Made by a program: the position numbers and the translations under genes. Positions 41,394 through 51,178 of a stretch of DNA of 64,000 bases are shown here, piece after piece (the first letter of the stretch is position 1; every line of letters begins with the position of its first letter). The DNA is from Marinobacter sp. THAF197a (GTDB lineage Bacteria; Pseudomonadota; Gammaproteobacteria; Pseudomonadales; Oleiphilaceae): the NCBI RefSeq assembly GCF_009363275.1, contig NZ_CP045324.1, positions 186,001 to 250,000 of the forward strand. The letters are read 5' to 3'. The notes under the pieces were generated by a model. It was not told where the DNA came from. It did not search any database and saw only the letters and a list, made by a program, of their open reading frames with translations.

Positions 41394-42239
41394 ATGGAAC
41401 TCTTAGCCACCAACGTTTGCTTTGACGGCGAGCACCGCCGCTATCGCCACTTTTCCGGCACGCTCCAGTGCGACATGGAGTTTGCGGTGTTTCTGCCGCC
41501 GTCGGCTCTGGGCGAGAAAGGCAAACCAGCGCCAGTGCTGTACTGGTTGTCCGGGCTGACCTGCACCGACCAGAATTTCATGCAGAAAGCCGGTGCGCAG
41601 AAACTGGCCGCCAGGCTGGGCCTGGCGATTGTGTGCCCGGATACCAGCCCCCGGGGCCTGGACCTGCCTGGCGAGCACGACAGTTATGATTTTGGCAGTG
41701 GCGCGGGCTTTTATGTGAATGCCACAGAACAGCCCTGGGCACCCCACTACCGCATGCACGATTACGTGGTGAAGGAACTGCCCCAACTGGTCGAGAATGA
41801 GTTGCCGCTCAGCAGTGAACGGTCAGTCAGCGGCCATTCCATGGGCGGCCACGGAGCCTTGATTTGTGCCCTGAAGAATCCGGGGTATTACAAATCGGTA
41901 TCGGCGTTCGCGCCAATTGCCAACCCGATGGCGTGCGCCTGGGGGCAGAAAGCCCTAAAGGGTTATCTTGGGGAAGACCAAAGCCGCTGGGAAGAATGGG
42001 ATGCTACCTGCCTGATCCCGACCGCAAAAGAGCGGCTGCCGCTACTGGTGGACCAGGGTACGGCCGATGAGTTTCTGGAAACCCAGCTGAACCCGGAAAC
42101 GTTGGCGGATGTCTGCGAGAAGTTCCATCACCACATCAACCTGCGAATGCACCGTGGGTACGACCACAGCTATTTCTTTATTGCCTCGTTCATTGACGAC
42201 CACCTGAATCATCATGCCAGGGCATTGAGTTTGGCATGA
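41394..42239 (+). CDS. fghA: S-formylglutathione hydrolase
   Basis: A 281-residue esterase-D-family alpha/beta hydrolase with the nucleophile motif GHSMGGHGAL and the C-terminal catalytic His in MHRGYDHSYFF. It releases glutathione and formate in glutathione-dependent formaldehyde detoxification. The usual partner, alcohol dehydrogenase class III, is not in this window. AGGA precedes the ATG. Confidence 0.94.
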   Translation: MELLATNVCFDGEHRRYRHFSGTLQCDMEFAVFLPPSALGEKGKPAPVLYWLSGLTCTDQNFMQKAGAQKLAARLGLAIVCPDTSPRGLDLPGEHDSYDFGSGAGFYVNATEQPWAPHYRMHDYVVKELPQLVENELPLSSERSVSGHSMGGHGALICALKNPGYYKSVSAFAPIANPMACAWGQKALKGYLGEDQSRWEEWDATCLIPTAKERLPLLVDQGTADEFLETQLNPETLADVCEKFHHHINLRMHRGYDHSYFFIASFIDDHLNHHARALSLA

Positions 42240-42260
42240 GTTCGCCGTGCTCCGCGGGTT

Positions 42261-43391
42261 TCAGTTGCGAAAGCCCCAGAGCAGGCTGAAATCCATGGAG
42301 GGCATTTCTTCCGGCTCTTCGGCGCCCTGGATGTTGTATTCGGGGACGCTGGTGTCTCGCTCAAACGTGCCGCTGTAGCGGTTGCCCCGGGGCCCGAAAA
42401 TAGCTTTGACAAACGGTCCCCTGGCCCGGACGGCGCGGCCGGTCACCACACCGACTTCGTTATTGTCGAGCCGCACCAGCATGCCAGGCGGGTATTCGCC
42501 GAGTACTTGCAACAGTGACCGTGGAATGGCCGGGCGGACCTTGCCGTCGCCGAGGGTGGCGATCAGTTTGCGGGCAGCGGTGATGGTCATCCGGTTGCGG
42601 TAGGCTCGTTTGGTGATCATGGCCACGTAACGTTCTGACAGAGCCAGAATTTCGGCTTCTGGCAGAATATCAGTGCCACTTAGTCCCTCTGGATAGCCGG
42701 AGCCATCGGCCTGCTCGTGGTGCTGGGCGATGATTTTCAGCAACAGATTATTGGTAATGCCGGCGGAGGTCAGTGCCTGGATACTGCGGTGCGGGTGTTT
42801 GCGGATAACCGCCCGCTGGTCGTCGGTGAGCACGCGGGTGGAAGCATTTAACTGGTCGGCCACCGGCACCAGTGCCAGGTTGGCGGTCAGGGCCGCGGCG
42901 GTCAGCACACTGGTACGTTTTTCATCAAGCCCAAACGCCCTGGCCGTGAAGTGGCACAGAATGCCGTAGAACAGAATCTGTTCGTGAATGGTGGGGCCGA
43001 TGGAGTACAGATGCACCAGGGCCAGGCTGGCTTCCGGGGCTTCCTGACAGGTCCGCTCCAACATTCGCGCCAGCCCCAGCAAACGTTTCTGGGCAGACGG
43101 ATCTTCGCTGGTGATGGCGTTGAGGGTTGCTTCCAGGGTGGCCAGCAGGTCAGCGTAGTCGGCGAAGGGGTTACGCTGCCGTTGATCCTCCTGAATTTTT
43201 TCCTTTTTCCGTTCGATTTTCCGGGGCTTGAACCGGCCCCGCTCAAACAATTGCTCCAGCTGGGTATTGGTCTGGATGACATAGCCCTGACGCAGCAACA
43301 CGTTACCGTCGGCGTCGAAAACATCCCAGGGTAATGGGCGGCCAATGGTCAATGCCCCAGGGGCGATGCGTATGAGTGAATCCAATTTCAA
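42261..43391 (-). CDS. Degenerate HD-GYP-type protein, c-di-GMP signalling related
   Basis: A protein of about 376 residues from a TTG start at 43391 (MKLDSLIRIAPGALTIG). A Lys/Arg/Glu-rich helix is followed by an HD-GYP domain. The GYP part is kept (AQHHEQADGSGYPEGLSG), but the HD pair of the usual HDIGK segment is replaced (AALTANLALVP) and a later Asp is lost (ALSERYVAMI). It is probably inactive as a phosphodiesterase. The frame is open to ATG 43577, but no ribosome site supports that start; the TTG site is also weak. The gene is divergent from a diguanylate cyclase. Confidence 0.78.
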   Translation of the reverse strand: MKLDSLIRIAPGALTIGRPLPWDVFDADGNVLLRQGYVIQTNTQLEQLFERGRFKPRKIERKKEKIQEDQRQRNPFADYADLLATLEATLNAITSEDPSAQKRLLGLARMLERTCQEAPEASLALVHLYSIGPTIHEQILFYGILCHFTARAFGLDEKRTSVLTAAALTANLALVPVADQLNASTRVLTDDQRAVIRKHPHRSIQALTSAGITNNLLLKIIAQHHEQADGSGYPEGLSGTDILPEAEILALSERYVAMITKRAYRNRMTITAARKLIATLGDGKVRPAIPRSLLQVLGEYPPGMLVRLDNNEVGVVTGRAVRARGPFVKAIFGPRGNRYSGTFERDTSVPEYNIQGAEEPEEMPSMDFSLLWGFRN

Positions 43392-43629
43392 TATCCCAAG
43401 GTGTCGTAGAGCGATTCTTGTTCTTCGGAATACTTCTTTCAATATTCTGACGTCAAAACCGGCATAGGCTTGTGTATTTAGAATACTAACCGACGCACTT
43501 TTGTGATGCATGTCACATTGTGTCGTGTTCAGAGATAGAATTGTTAAGAATCGTAGCCCGGTAGCGCCCCCTTTCATAGCTTACGCTAAGCTTGTGCACT
43601 AACTAAGACCATAGTCGGACCCGCTCTGA

Positions 43630-44634
43630 ATGTTTCATCGGCTAAAAAACGATTTCCGATTATCGATCATCACATTGCTTGGCATCAGCGCCATCATTGG
43701 CATCACGCCGTTCGTGATCCTGCGATTTGTTGAGGGTAATCCGCTCGCCGGTTTTGTTGATCTCGGGATTCTGTCTGGCATCGTTGGCAGCCTCGCTTAT
43801 GCCTGGGTCACCGGCGACACATACCGCAGCGGCATGTTCCTGGCGATTATTATCTGCGCGGGTGCGGTCACCGTTGGTGCGGTGATGGGTGAGGCGGGTC
43901 TGTTCTGGATCTTCCCTTGCCTGGTAACAACCTTCTTTCTTGTATCGAGCCGACTTGCGGCCATTTTGAACCTGCTCTCCGTTCTGGCGCTGATGTCGAT
44001 TGAAACGGCGTTCAGCTCAACGGTTCAGATGTGGACGTTTGCGACCACGGCGACGGTGGTCAGCGCCTGCGCCTATGTCTTTGCCTACCGTAACCAGGAT
44101 CAGCGGGAGCGCTTGGAGCACCTGGCCACCATTGACCCGCTGACCGGTGTCAAAAACCGCCGCTCCATGGATGAGGAGCTGGATGCGGCTGCTGCCAATG
44201 CGGAGCGATCAGGGCTACCCTATGCCTTGGTGATGCTGGATATCGACCACTTCAAGAAAATCAACGATGTGTATGGTCATGGCGTCGGTGATAATGTGCT
44301 GACGGACTTGGTGGCGCTGATTGAACGTAACACACGAAAGTCTGATCAGCTGTTCCGTTATGGCGGTGAGGAGTTTGTGTTATTGCTGCCCGGTGTGGAT
44401 GGTTCCAGCCTGCAGGCGGTTATGAACAACCTGCAACAGGTGTTGCGCAGGCATCTCAAGTACCCAGGTGGCCCGGTTACTTCGTCGTTTGGTGTCGCCT
44501 TGCTGGGCCACGGCGAGAGCGTGGAGAGCTGGCTGGCGAGGGCTGATGAAGCGCTGTATCAGGCCAAGGATACCGGGCGGGATCGGATTGTATTTGCAGA
44601 CAAGAACACTCAGCTGGTGGCCGAACCGGCTTGA
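43630..44634 (+). CDS. Membrane diguanylate cyclase (GGDEF)
   Basis: A 334-residue protein with five or six N-terminal membrane helices (about 12-155) and a C-terminal GGDEF domain (about 170-330). The active site reads RYGGEEFVLLLPG, and the inhibitory RKSD site lies five residues before it, so it is probably active and feedback-controlled. The membrane part is a sensor of unknown signal. The ATG has no clear ribosome site. Confidence 0.9.
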   Translation: MFHRLKNDFRLSIITLLGISAIIGITPFVILRFVEGNPLAGFVDLGILSGIVGSLAYAWVTGDTYRSGMFLAIIICAGAVTVGAVMGEAGLFWIFPCLVTTFFLVSSRLAAILNLLSVLALMSIETAFSSTVQMWTFATTATVVSACAYVFAYRNQDQRERLEHLATIDPLTGVKNRRSMDEELDAAAANAERSGLPYALVMLDIDHFKKINDVYGHGVGDNVLTDLVALIERNTRKSDQLFRYGGEEFVLLLPGVDGSSLQAVMNNLQQVLRRHLKYPGGPVTSSFGVALLGHGESVESWLARADEALYQAKDTGRDRIVFADKNTQLVAEPA

Positions 44635-46052
44635 ACTGAAGTCCGGCTGTCGGGTTCGCCGTGATGGTGGTTTCCGGGCCGGTAGCGGAATAATCGCCAA
44701 CCCAGCAAAACACTGGCGGAGGTCAGCCCGGCCGTCAGCCCCACCCAGAACCCCGCCGCTCCCAACGCCGGCCAAAGCAGGTCTGTAAAGGTCAGAACGT
44801 AGCCAAGCGGCAGGCCAACCCCCCAGAACGAAAACAGCATAATGAACATGGGAATGCGGGTGTCTTTATAGCCCCTGAGCGCACTGATGCAGGTTACCTG
44901 AATCACGTCAGCAACCTGGAACATGGCGGCAAACGCCAGCAGGCGAATGGTGACATCTCGCACGGCCTGGTCGCCGGTGTAGAGCGCGGCAATCTGTGCG
45001 GAGAACACAAACAGCAACGTGGCAAAGATCAGGGCAACTGCCGAGGCCAGGATGAGTGAGCTACGGGAAATCAGTCGGGCGGTATCCGGCGCCCGGGCAC
45101 CCACCAGAAAGCTCACCCGCAGCGTCAGTGCCATGCCTATGCTCAGCGGTAGCATGAACAACAACGACACCACGTTCAGCGCAATCTGATGTCCGGCCAC
45201 AATCACCGGCCCCAGTGGTGCCAGGAACAGGGCAATGACCGAAAACATGCTGGCTTCGACAAAAATGGTGAAGCCAATCGGCACGCCGATACCCAGAATG
45301 TAGCGAATTCCCCGCCAGTTGGGCTTCACCCAGTCGGCCAGCAGGTGAAACTGGCGGAAGGTACGGCTCCGGTTCAGGTAGATCAGTAAGGCAATGGCGG
45401 CGGTCCCGTTGGACAGCGATGTCGCCCAGCCGCAGCCCACACCGCCCATGGCGGGCAGGCCGAGCTTGCCGTAAATGAAGATGTAGTTCAGCGGCAGGTT
45501 GATCAGCGTGCTGAGTACAGAGAAGGCCATGATTACCCGGGTGTGGCCGAGGCCGTCAGTGAGTCCCCGCAGAGCGTTCATAAGAAGCAGGGCTGGAATG
45601 CCCCAGGCGAAGGCGTTCAGGTATCCCTGGGTGATGCCGGCAGTCTCTGTATCCATCTTCAGCATCGCCAGTACCGGGTGTACGTTGGTCAGCAACAACG
45701 CCATGATCACCGTGCCGCCGGCTGCGATGTATATGCCCTGCCAGGTGGCCGGCATGATCTTCGAGTGCTGCCGGGCACCGTTGTAGCCGGAAATGATCGG
45801 TTGCAGAGCCCCCAGCATGCCCATGAAAAACAGGAACAGTGGCATCCACAGGCTGCTGCCAATGCCTACCGCGGCCAGATCCCGAGCGCTGGCGTGGCCC
45901 GCCATAACGGTATCAATAACCCCATTGGCCATCTGTGCCACCTGGGCAATCAGGATCGGCCCGCCCAGAATGGCCAGGGTTTTCCATTCCGCCAGCGTGC
46001 GGCGAACAAGGGGCTGTCGGGCTTCGGGTAACGGTTGGTGGTTTTCGTCCAT
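44610..46052 (-). CDS. MATE-family multidrug/Na+ antiporter
   Basis: A 480-residue inner-membrane efflux protein with 12 helices in two similar halves (start of the first: KTLAILGGPILIAQVAQMA). It is closest in appearance to the NorM/DinF branch. The 3' end overlaps the cyclase gene by 25 bases on the opposite strand. Drug or cation substrates cannot be predicted. Confidence 0.9.
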   Translation of the reverse strand: MDENHQPLPEARQPLVRRTLAEWKTLAILGGPILIAQVAQMANGVIDTVMAGHASARDLAAVGIGSSLWMPLFLFFMGMLGALQPIISGYNGARQHSKIMPATWQGIYIAAGGTVIMALLLTNVHPVLAMLKMDTETAGITQGYLNAFAWGIPALLLMNALRGLTDGLGHTRVIMAFSVLSTLINLPLNYIFIYGKLGLPAMGGVGCGWATSLSNGTAAIALLIYLNRSRTFRQFHLLADWVKPNWRGIRYILGIGVPIGFTIFVEASMFSVIALFLAPLGPVIVAGHQIALNVVSLLFMLPLSIGMALTLRVSFLVGARAPDTARLISRSSLILASAVALIFATLLFVFSAQIAALYTGDQAVRDVTIRLLAFAAMFQVADVIQVTCISALRGYKDTRIPMFIMLFSFWGVGLPLGYVLTFTDLLWPALGAAGFWVGLTAGLTSASVLLGWRLFRYRPGNHHHGEPDSRTSVQAGSATS

Positions 46053-46216
46053 GGTGCTGGTTTCGATGTTGGTTCGTCAGGGTTGTACCTGTCAGAAGCG
46101 GACATGGTACCCGATTGGCGGTCGGGCAGCTTATAGGGGTTTGCACCGCCTTCTGTACTGGATAATGCCGGCAAAAACGGTAGAGTAGCGGTCCGGTTTA
46201 TCTCAAGTGTGGTGGT

Positions 46217-47089
46217 ATGGTTCTTCTGGTTCTGGTAACGGCGCTGTGGGCGTTTTCGTTCAGCTTGATCGGCGAGTTCCTGGCTGGCCGGGTAGACAGC
46301 GATTTCGCCGTGCTTACCCGTGTGCTGCTGGCGGCCCTGGTGTTTCTGCCCTTCACCCGCTGGCGTGGTGTGCCTGGGGGCATGAAGCTTGGCATTCTGA
46401 TTACGGGCATGCTGCAGTTCGGTATTACCTACCTTTGCCTGTACCGTTCGTTCAGTTACCTCACGGTGCCTGAAGTGTTGCTGTTCACCATCTTTACTCC
46501 TTTGTACGTTACGCTGATTGACGATGCCCTGTTTCGCCGGTTCTCCCCGGTGGCCTTGCTGGCGGCAGCCATCGCCACGCTGGGCGCCGGGATTATTCGC
46601 TACGATGGCCTGAGCGAAGATTTCATTACCGGCTTCTTGTTACTGCAAGTGGCTAATTTTACCTTTGCCGCCGGCCAAGTGGGTTACAAACACGTGATGC
46701 GCCACTACGCCCTGGCCTTGCCGGGCTACCGGACCTTCGGCTACTTCTTTTTCGGGGCGCTGGTGATCGCCTTGCCGTCGTTCCTGATATTCGGCGACGC
46801 CGACAGGCTGCCCACGACCAGTCTTCAGTGGGGCGTTCTCGGTTGGCTGGGGCTTGCAGCCTCGGGGCTCGGGCTATACCTGTGGAATCGCGGTGCCTGT
46901 GAGGTAGATGCTGGCACCCTGGCGATTATGAACAATGCCCTGGTGCCTGCCGGGTTACTGGTGAACCTGCTGATCTGGAACCGGGATGCGGACCTCATGC
47001 GCCTTATGCTTGGCGGTGCGGTGATCGCGTTTTCACTGTGGGTGAATGCCCGTTTTCATCCCCGGGCAAGGGTCCTGGTCGGGCCCTGA
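46217..47089 (+). CDS. EamA/DMT-superfamily transporter
   Basis: A 290-residue membrane protein with ten helices in two EamA repeats. Segments resemble the CarP/RhtA type (MLQFGITYLCLYRSFSYL, NRGACEVDAGTLAIMNN). It is likely an exporter of amino acids or related metabolites. The ATG at 46217 has no strong ribosome site. It is divergent from the MATE gene. Confidence 0.87.
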   Translation: MVLLVLVTALWAFSFSLIGEFLAGRVDSDFAVLTRVLLAALVFLPFTRWRGVPGGMKLGILITGMLQFGITYLCLYRSFSYLTVPEVLLFTIFTPLYVTLIDDALFRRFSPVALLAAAIATLGAGIIRYDGLSEDFITGFLLLQVANFTFAAGQVGYKHVMRHYALALPGYRTFGYFFFGALVIALPSFLIFGDADRLPTTSLQWGVLGWLGLAASGLGLYLWNRGACEVDAGTLAIMNNALVPAGLLVNLLIWNRDADLMRLMLGGAVIAFSLWVNARFHPRARVLVGP

Positions 47090-47233
47090 CAAGCCTTGTC
47101 TTCAAGATATTGGGTTGTGTGCCGTTACATTAATGTGACGTAGCGTAACTCATTAGATATTTCCTTGATATTCATCCAGACTTACGCTTGCGCCCTGAAA
47201 TAATTTCCCCGGTTTAACGGACATCGACCCCCT

Positions 47234-48808
47234 ATGCGCAAGAATCTACCTGTCACCCAGCGCGAAATTACCGTACCGGAAGGTATGCGTCTGATCAGCA
47301 CCACCTCCCTCAAGGGCGTGATTACCTATTGCAACGACGATTTTGAAACCATCAGTGGTTACACCAGGGACGAACTGATTGGCCAGGCGCATAATCTGAT
47401 TCGCCACCCGGACATGCCGCCGGCGGTGTTCGCCGACATGTGGGAGTATCTGAAAGCGGGCAAGGCCTGGATGGGTGTGGTCAAGAACCGGGCAAAGAAC
47501 GGAGATCATTACTGGGTCAGTGCCTATGCCACTCCGATCTGGGAAAACGGCCAGATGGTGGGCTATGAATCCGTGCGCGTGGCGGCCACTCGGGACCAGA
47601 TTGCGCGGGCTGAAAAACTCTATGCCGGTATTTCCGCAGGCAAGTTGTCGTCATCGTTCAGTAACCGGGCCATGTCGATGGGCCGCTCCGGCTGGCCGTT
47701 TTTGTTATCCCTGGTGATCACCTTGGGTGCCATGAAACTCGAACCGCTCTGGCTGGCAGCGCTGGTTGTGTTGGTGGGTCATGGTCTGGCGTTCAGTCTG
47801 GTGTTCGGGTCTATTTCCAATCGTTTGAAAGGTTTACTCGCTTTGCGCCCCGATGCTTTCCAGGACCCCATTGTTGCCCGCACATACAGCGGTGAGCGTG
47901 GCCTGATGTCGCGGTTGGCCCTGGTGCTGGTCAGTGAGGAAGCGCGGATTCGCACAGCGCTGGCTCGAATTGACGATCAGGCTGAGCATTTGCTGCAGCA
48001 GGCCCGGGCGTCCCATGGTTTCATTACTGAGGGGGCAACGGCCATTGCCCGGCAGCGGGCGGAGACAGACCAGACCGCCTCGGCGATCAATGAAATGACC
48101 GCGTCCATTCAGGAAGTGGCGGAAGCCGTTACCCACAATGCGAAAGAGGCGGAGCAGGCCAACCGGCTGGCCCATGAGGGCAGGCAGCGCAGTGGTGAGG
48201 CCACTGCCGCGATCGAGCAGCTGGTGCAGCAGGTGAATGGCATTGGCGAATCTGTGGGTCGTCTGGGTGAATCCACCCGCACCATTGGAGAGGCGGCCGA
48301 CCTGATCTCGGACATTGCCGAGCAGACCAATCTGCTGGCTCTCAACGCGGCCATTGAAGCGGCCCGCGCCGGCGAGCAAGGCAGAGGCTTTGCGGTGGTC
48401 GCCGACGAAGTGCGCTCCCTGGCCCAGAGAACCCGGCAGTCCACCGTCAAGATCCATGAGGTGATTGACCAGTTTCGGGCCCAGGTGGATGAAACCATTC
48501 AGGCAGTACGCTCTGGTGAGGAAATCGCCAGCCAGGGGCTGGCCCGGGTGCAGGGCGCGGCAGAATCCCTGCAAACCATTGTGGGTTCGGTGGATTCGAT
48601 TTCCGACAGTTTCATTACCATGTCGGCCGCGTTCGAGGAGCAAAGCCAGGTATCGGACGAGATCAACCGGCAAATCGTGAACATCGCCGGCCTTGCTGAC
48701 CAGAGCGACGAGCAGGCAGAAGCCGCTAAAGACAGCAGCGACCGGCTCAGTGGCATGGCCCGTGGCCTGAAGGACCTGATTGCCCGGTTTGTCAGTAAAT
48801 CTGGCTAG
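47234..48808 (+). CDS. Aer-like PAS methyl-accepting chemotaxis protein
   Basis: A 524-residue receptor. An N-terminal cytoplasmic PAS domain of Aer type (about 15-120; NLIRHPDMPPAVFADMW) is followed by a membrane hairpin (about 155-200) and a C-terminal MCP signalling domain with the conserved tip EQTNLLALNAAIEAARAGEQ. It probably senses redox or oxygen through FAD and signals to CheA. There is no periplasmic sensor domain. Confidence 0.92.
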   Translation: MRKNLPVTQREITVPEGMRLISTTSLKGVITYCNDDFETISGYTRDELIGQAHNLIRHPDMPPAVFADMWEYLKAGKAWMGVVKNRAKNGDHYWVSAYATPIWENGQMVGYESVRVAATRDQIARAEKLYAGISAGKLSSSFSNRAMSMGRSGWPFLLSLVITLGAMKLEPLWLAALVVLVGHGLAFSLVFGSISNRLKGLLALRPDAFQDPIVARTYSGERGLMSRLALVLVSEEARIRTALARIDDQAEHLLQQARASHGFITEGATAIARQRAETDQTASAINEMTASIQEVAEAVTHNAKEAEQANRLAHEGRQRSGEATAAIEQLVQQVNGIGESVGRLGESTRTIGEAADLISDIAEQTNLLALNAAIEAARAGEQGRGFAVVADEVRSLAQRTRQSTVKIHEVIDQFRAQVDETIQAVRSGEEIASQGLARVQGAAESLQTIVGSVDSISDSFITMSAAFEEQSQVSDEINRQIVNIAGLADQSDEQAEAAKDSSDRLSGMARGLKDLIARFVSKSG

Positions 48809-48979
48809 TTAGCTCTGCGCGGTTGGATCTGTGCGGACTACAGAAACCACCGAACAACATTTCAGCACTGGCATCACCGCGCCAGTGCTGGCAGAATCCC
48901 GCACCAATGGCCTGAACCATTGGTTTGGCGCCCTCACAATTCGTAGTTTCCTATAGCCAAAAGCACAGGAAGAAAATTC

Positions 48980-50374
48980 ATGTCACAGTCCAACTCCGCA
49001 TCAGACAGCGGTATCGGGGCTCGCGGACTCTGGTCGTCCAAGTTCGCGTTTATTCTGGCAGCAACCGGTTCTGCTGTTGGTCTCGGTAACGTCTGGAAGT
49101 TCCCTTATGTCACCGGTGAGAACGGCGGCGGTGCCTTCGTTCTGGTTTACCTGCTCTGTATCTTCATCATCGGTATTCCCATCATGATGGCCGAGGTGTT
49201 TATCGGCCGGAATGGTCGTCACAACCCGATCACCAGTTTCCGCCTGGTGGCCGAGCGCAACCTGGCGTCGTCTGGCTGGCGTATCTCAGCCATCGTAGGC
49301 ATGCTGGCGGCCTTTATCATTCTGTCGTTCTACTCGGTGATCGGTGGCTGGGCAGCGTCTTATGTCGGCCACGCAGCGATGGGTGACTTTACCGGCGGCA
49401 CCGCTGATTCCGTGGGTGAAATGTTCGGCGGACTGCTGGCCAGCCCGGCCAAGCTGTTGTTCTGGCATACGATCTTTATGGCGCTGGTCGTGCTGGTTGT
49501 GGCCCGTGGCCTGAAAGGCGGTCTTGAGCGCGCGGTCACCATCCTGATGCCGGCGTTGTTTATTCTGCTGCTGATGGTCGTTGGTTATGCCACCACCACG
49601 GGGCACTTCGGCGAAGCGGTTTCATTCCTGTTTAACCCGGATTTCAGCGCCCTGACGGTCAATGGTGTGCTGGTGGCCCTGGGCCATGCGTTCTTCACCC
49701 TGAGCCTGGGTATGGCCATCATGATGGCCTACGGCTCTTACCTCAGCCGCGATGTCTCCATTGGCCGCACGGCGGTGAGCGTTGCCATTATGGATACGGT
49801 TGTAGCCCTGCTGGCGGGCCTGGCCATCTTCCCGGTGGTGTTCGCCAACGGTCTTGAAGCCGGTGCTGGCCCTGGCCTGATTTTCCAGACCCTGCCACTG
49901 GCGTTCGGTAACATGCCCATGGGTACCCTGTTCGGCACCCTGTTCTTCGTACTGCTGCTGTTCGCCGCCTGGACATCCGGCATCTCACTGCTGGAGCCGG
50001 TGGTTGAGTGGGTAGAGGAAATAACCAGCTTTGCCCGTGTGGGTAGCGCCGTGATTGCCGGTGGTGCCTGCTGGTTGCTCGGTATTGCCTCCATCCTGTC
50101 CCTGAACGTGTGGGCCGACGTGGCGCCGCTGGGTATGTTCGCTGCATTCGAAGGCAAGACCATTTTCGATCTGCTGGACTACTTTACTGCCAACATCATG
50201 CTGCCGCTCTCCGGCCTGCTGACGGCGATCTTTGTAGGTTGGTTCGTGGCCAAGGAATCCCTGAAGAGCGACCTGGCTCTGCAGGAAGGCACTTTTGGCT
50301 TGTGGTACAACCTGATCCGGTTTGTAACGCCGATTGCCGTGGCAATCGTGTTTGTCTATAACCTGCTGGCGTAA
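48980..50374 (+). CDS. Sodium-dependent transporter, neurotransmitter:sodium symporter (NSS) family
   Basis: A 464-residue inner-membrane symporter with about 11-12 helices. The family start SKFAFILAATGSAVGLGNVW holds Na+-binding residues, and the later SLGMAIMMAYGSYL fits the LeuT fold. It imports an amino acid with Na+, substrate unknown. AGGA lies nine bases upstream of the ATG. A strong terminator follows. Confidence 0.92.
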   Translation: MSQSNSASDSGIGARGLWSSKFAFILAATGSAVGLGNVWKFPYVTGENGGGAFVLVYLLCIFIIGIPIMMAEVFIGRNGRHNPITSFRLVAERNLASSGWRISAIVGMLAAFIILSFYSVIGGWAASYVGHAAMGDFTGGTADSVGEMFGGLLASPAKLLFWHTIFMALVVLVVARGLKGGLERAVTILMPALFILLLMVVGYATTTGHFGEAVSFLFNPDFSALTVNGVLVALGHAFFTLSLGMAIMMAYGSYLSRDVSIGRTAVSVAIMDTVVALLAGLAIFPVVFANGLEAGAGPGLIFQTLPLAFGNMPMGTLFGTLFFVLLLFAAWTSGISLLEPVVEWVEEITSFARVGSAVIAGGACWLLGIASILSLNVWADVAPLGMFAAFEGKTIFDLLDYFTANIMLPLSGLLTAIFVGWFVAKESLKSDLALQEGTFGLWYNLIRFVTPIAVAIVFVYNLLA

Positions 50375-50399
50375 TCAGCCCAGCTGATAGCCCGCCAAA

Positions 50400-50440
50400 A
50401 AGAAAACCCGGCGCTGGAGACAGCTGCCGGGTTTTCTTGT
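50400..50440. terminator. Bidirectional terminator after the NSS symporter
   Basis: AGAAAACCCGGC (50401-50412) pairs with GCCGGGTTTTCT (50426-50437) around an inner GCTG/AGC hairpin; T-rich tails occur on both sides. It serves this gene and the convergent hypothetical gene. Confidence 0.88.
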
Positions 50441-50455
50441 TTTAGCGGTTACTAT

Positions 50456-51058
50456 TTACCAGTCGCTTTCGTCATCCTCGCTCATGGCCCGCAACTCATC
50501 CATGAATGGTCTAACTGCCCGCTTGTCGCTCTCTGGTGCGCTTCTTGCTGCACTCATGGCCGAAGTCGCGGATTGCAACATAGCCCGCACCTCGGTTTTT
50601 TGTTCTTCGGTCATGTGGGGATTGCTCTCGATTTCAGCCAGTGCCTGCTGCATGTCGTATTCAGCCGCTCCCCCTTGCTCATCAATTTCTAGGGCGGCCC
50701 AGGCCTGGTAAACCCGGTCCCCGGTCTGGCCCCATTGTTCAAGGCTGGAGAATCCATATCTTTTGACCAGCTTCTCCAGTTGCCCATGCATTGCGTGCCC
50801 TTCTATGTCTTTCAGGCTGTCGGAGAAGAGGATGGAGAAATCCATGTTCTCTTCTCGCTCGGCTTCAAGGGCATCTAGAAATTCTTTGTGGTCCTCGGCC
50901 AGGGTTTCGGCGGCGCCGAGGCTGTCGATGAATGACCGGACGGTCTTTTCTGTGAGGTCGCGAGCCTGTGCCTGGGGGGCGAGCGTGAGGGCAATCAGGG
51001 CGAGTGCGATGATGATGGGCGTAAACAGTTTCTGGCTAATGGATTGGTGTAACGGCAT
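50456..51058 (-). CDS. Exported hypothetical protein, helical
   Basis: I do not recognise a function. The 200-residue product has a signal peptide (hydrophobic IIIALALIALTLAP, cleavage near AQA) and a mostly helical, Glu-rich mature part without cysteines, so it is probably periplasmic. The mid region (YGFSSLEQWGQTGDRVYQAW) resembles small periplasmic proteins of unknown function. It converges on the NSS gene. Confidence 0.78.
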   Translation of the reverse strand: MPLHQSISQKLFTPIIIALALIALTLAPQAQARDLTEKTVRSFIDSLGAAETLAEDHKEFLDALEAEREENMDFSILFSDSLKDIEGHAMHGQLEKLVKRYGFSSLEQWGQTGDRVYQAWAALEIDEQGGAAEYDMQQALAEIESNPHMTEEQKTEVRAMLQSATSAMSAARSAPESDKRAVRPFMDELRAMSEDDESDW

Positions 51059-51178
51059 GTCGCGCTCCTTTGCGGGTGTTGATTCCGGGTGTTTGTGGTC
51101 TGCTGTTGAACGGGCCGGGGCCCGGCGTTATTGCGTCAGATTAGCCTGCGTTGCACGGTTCTGCCAGCGCAGATGTTG

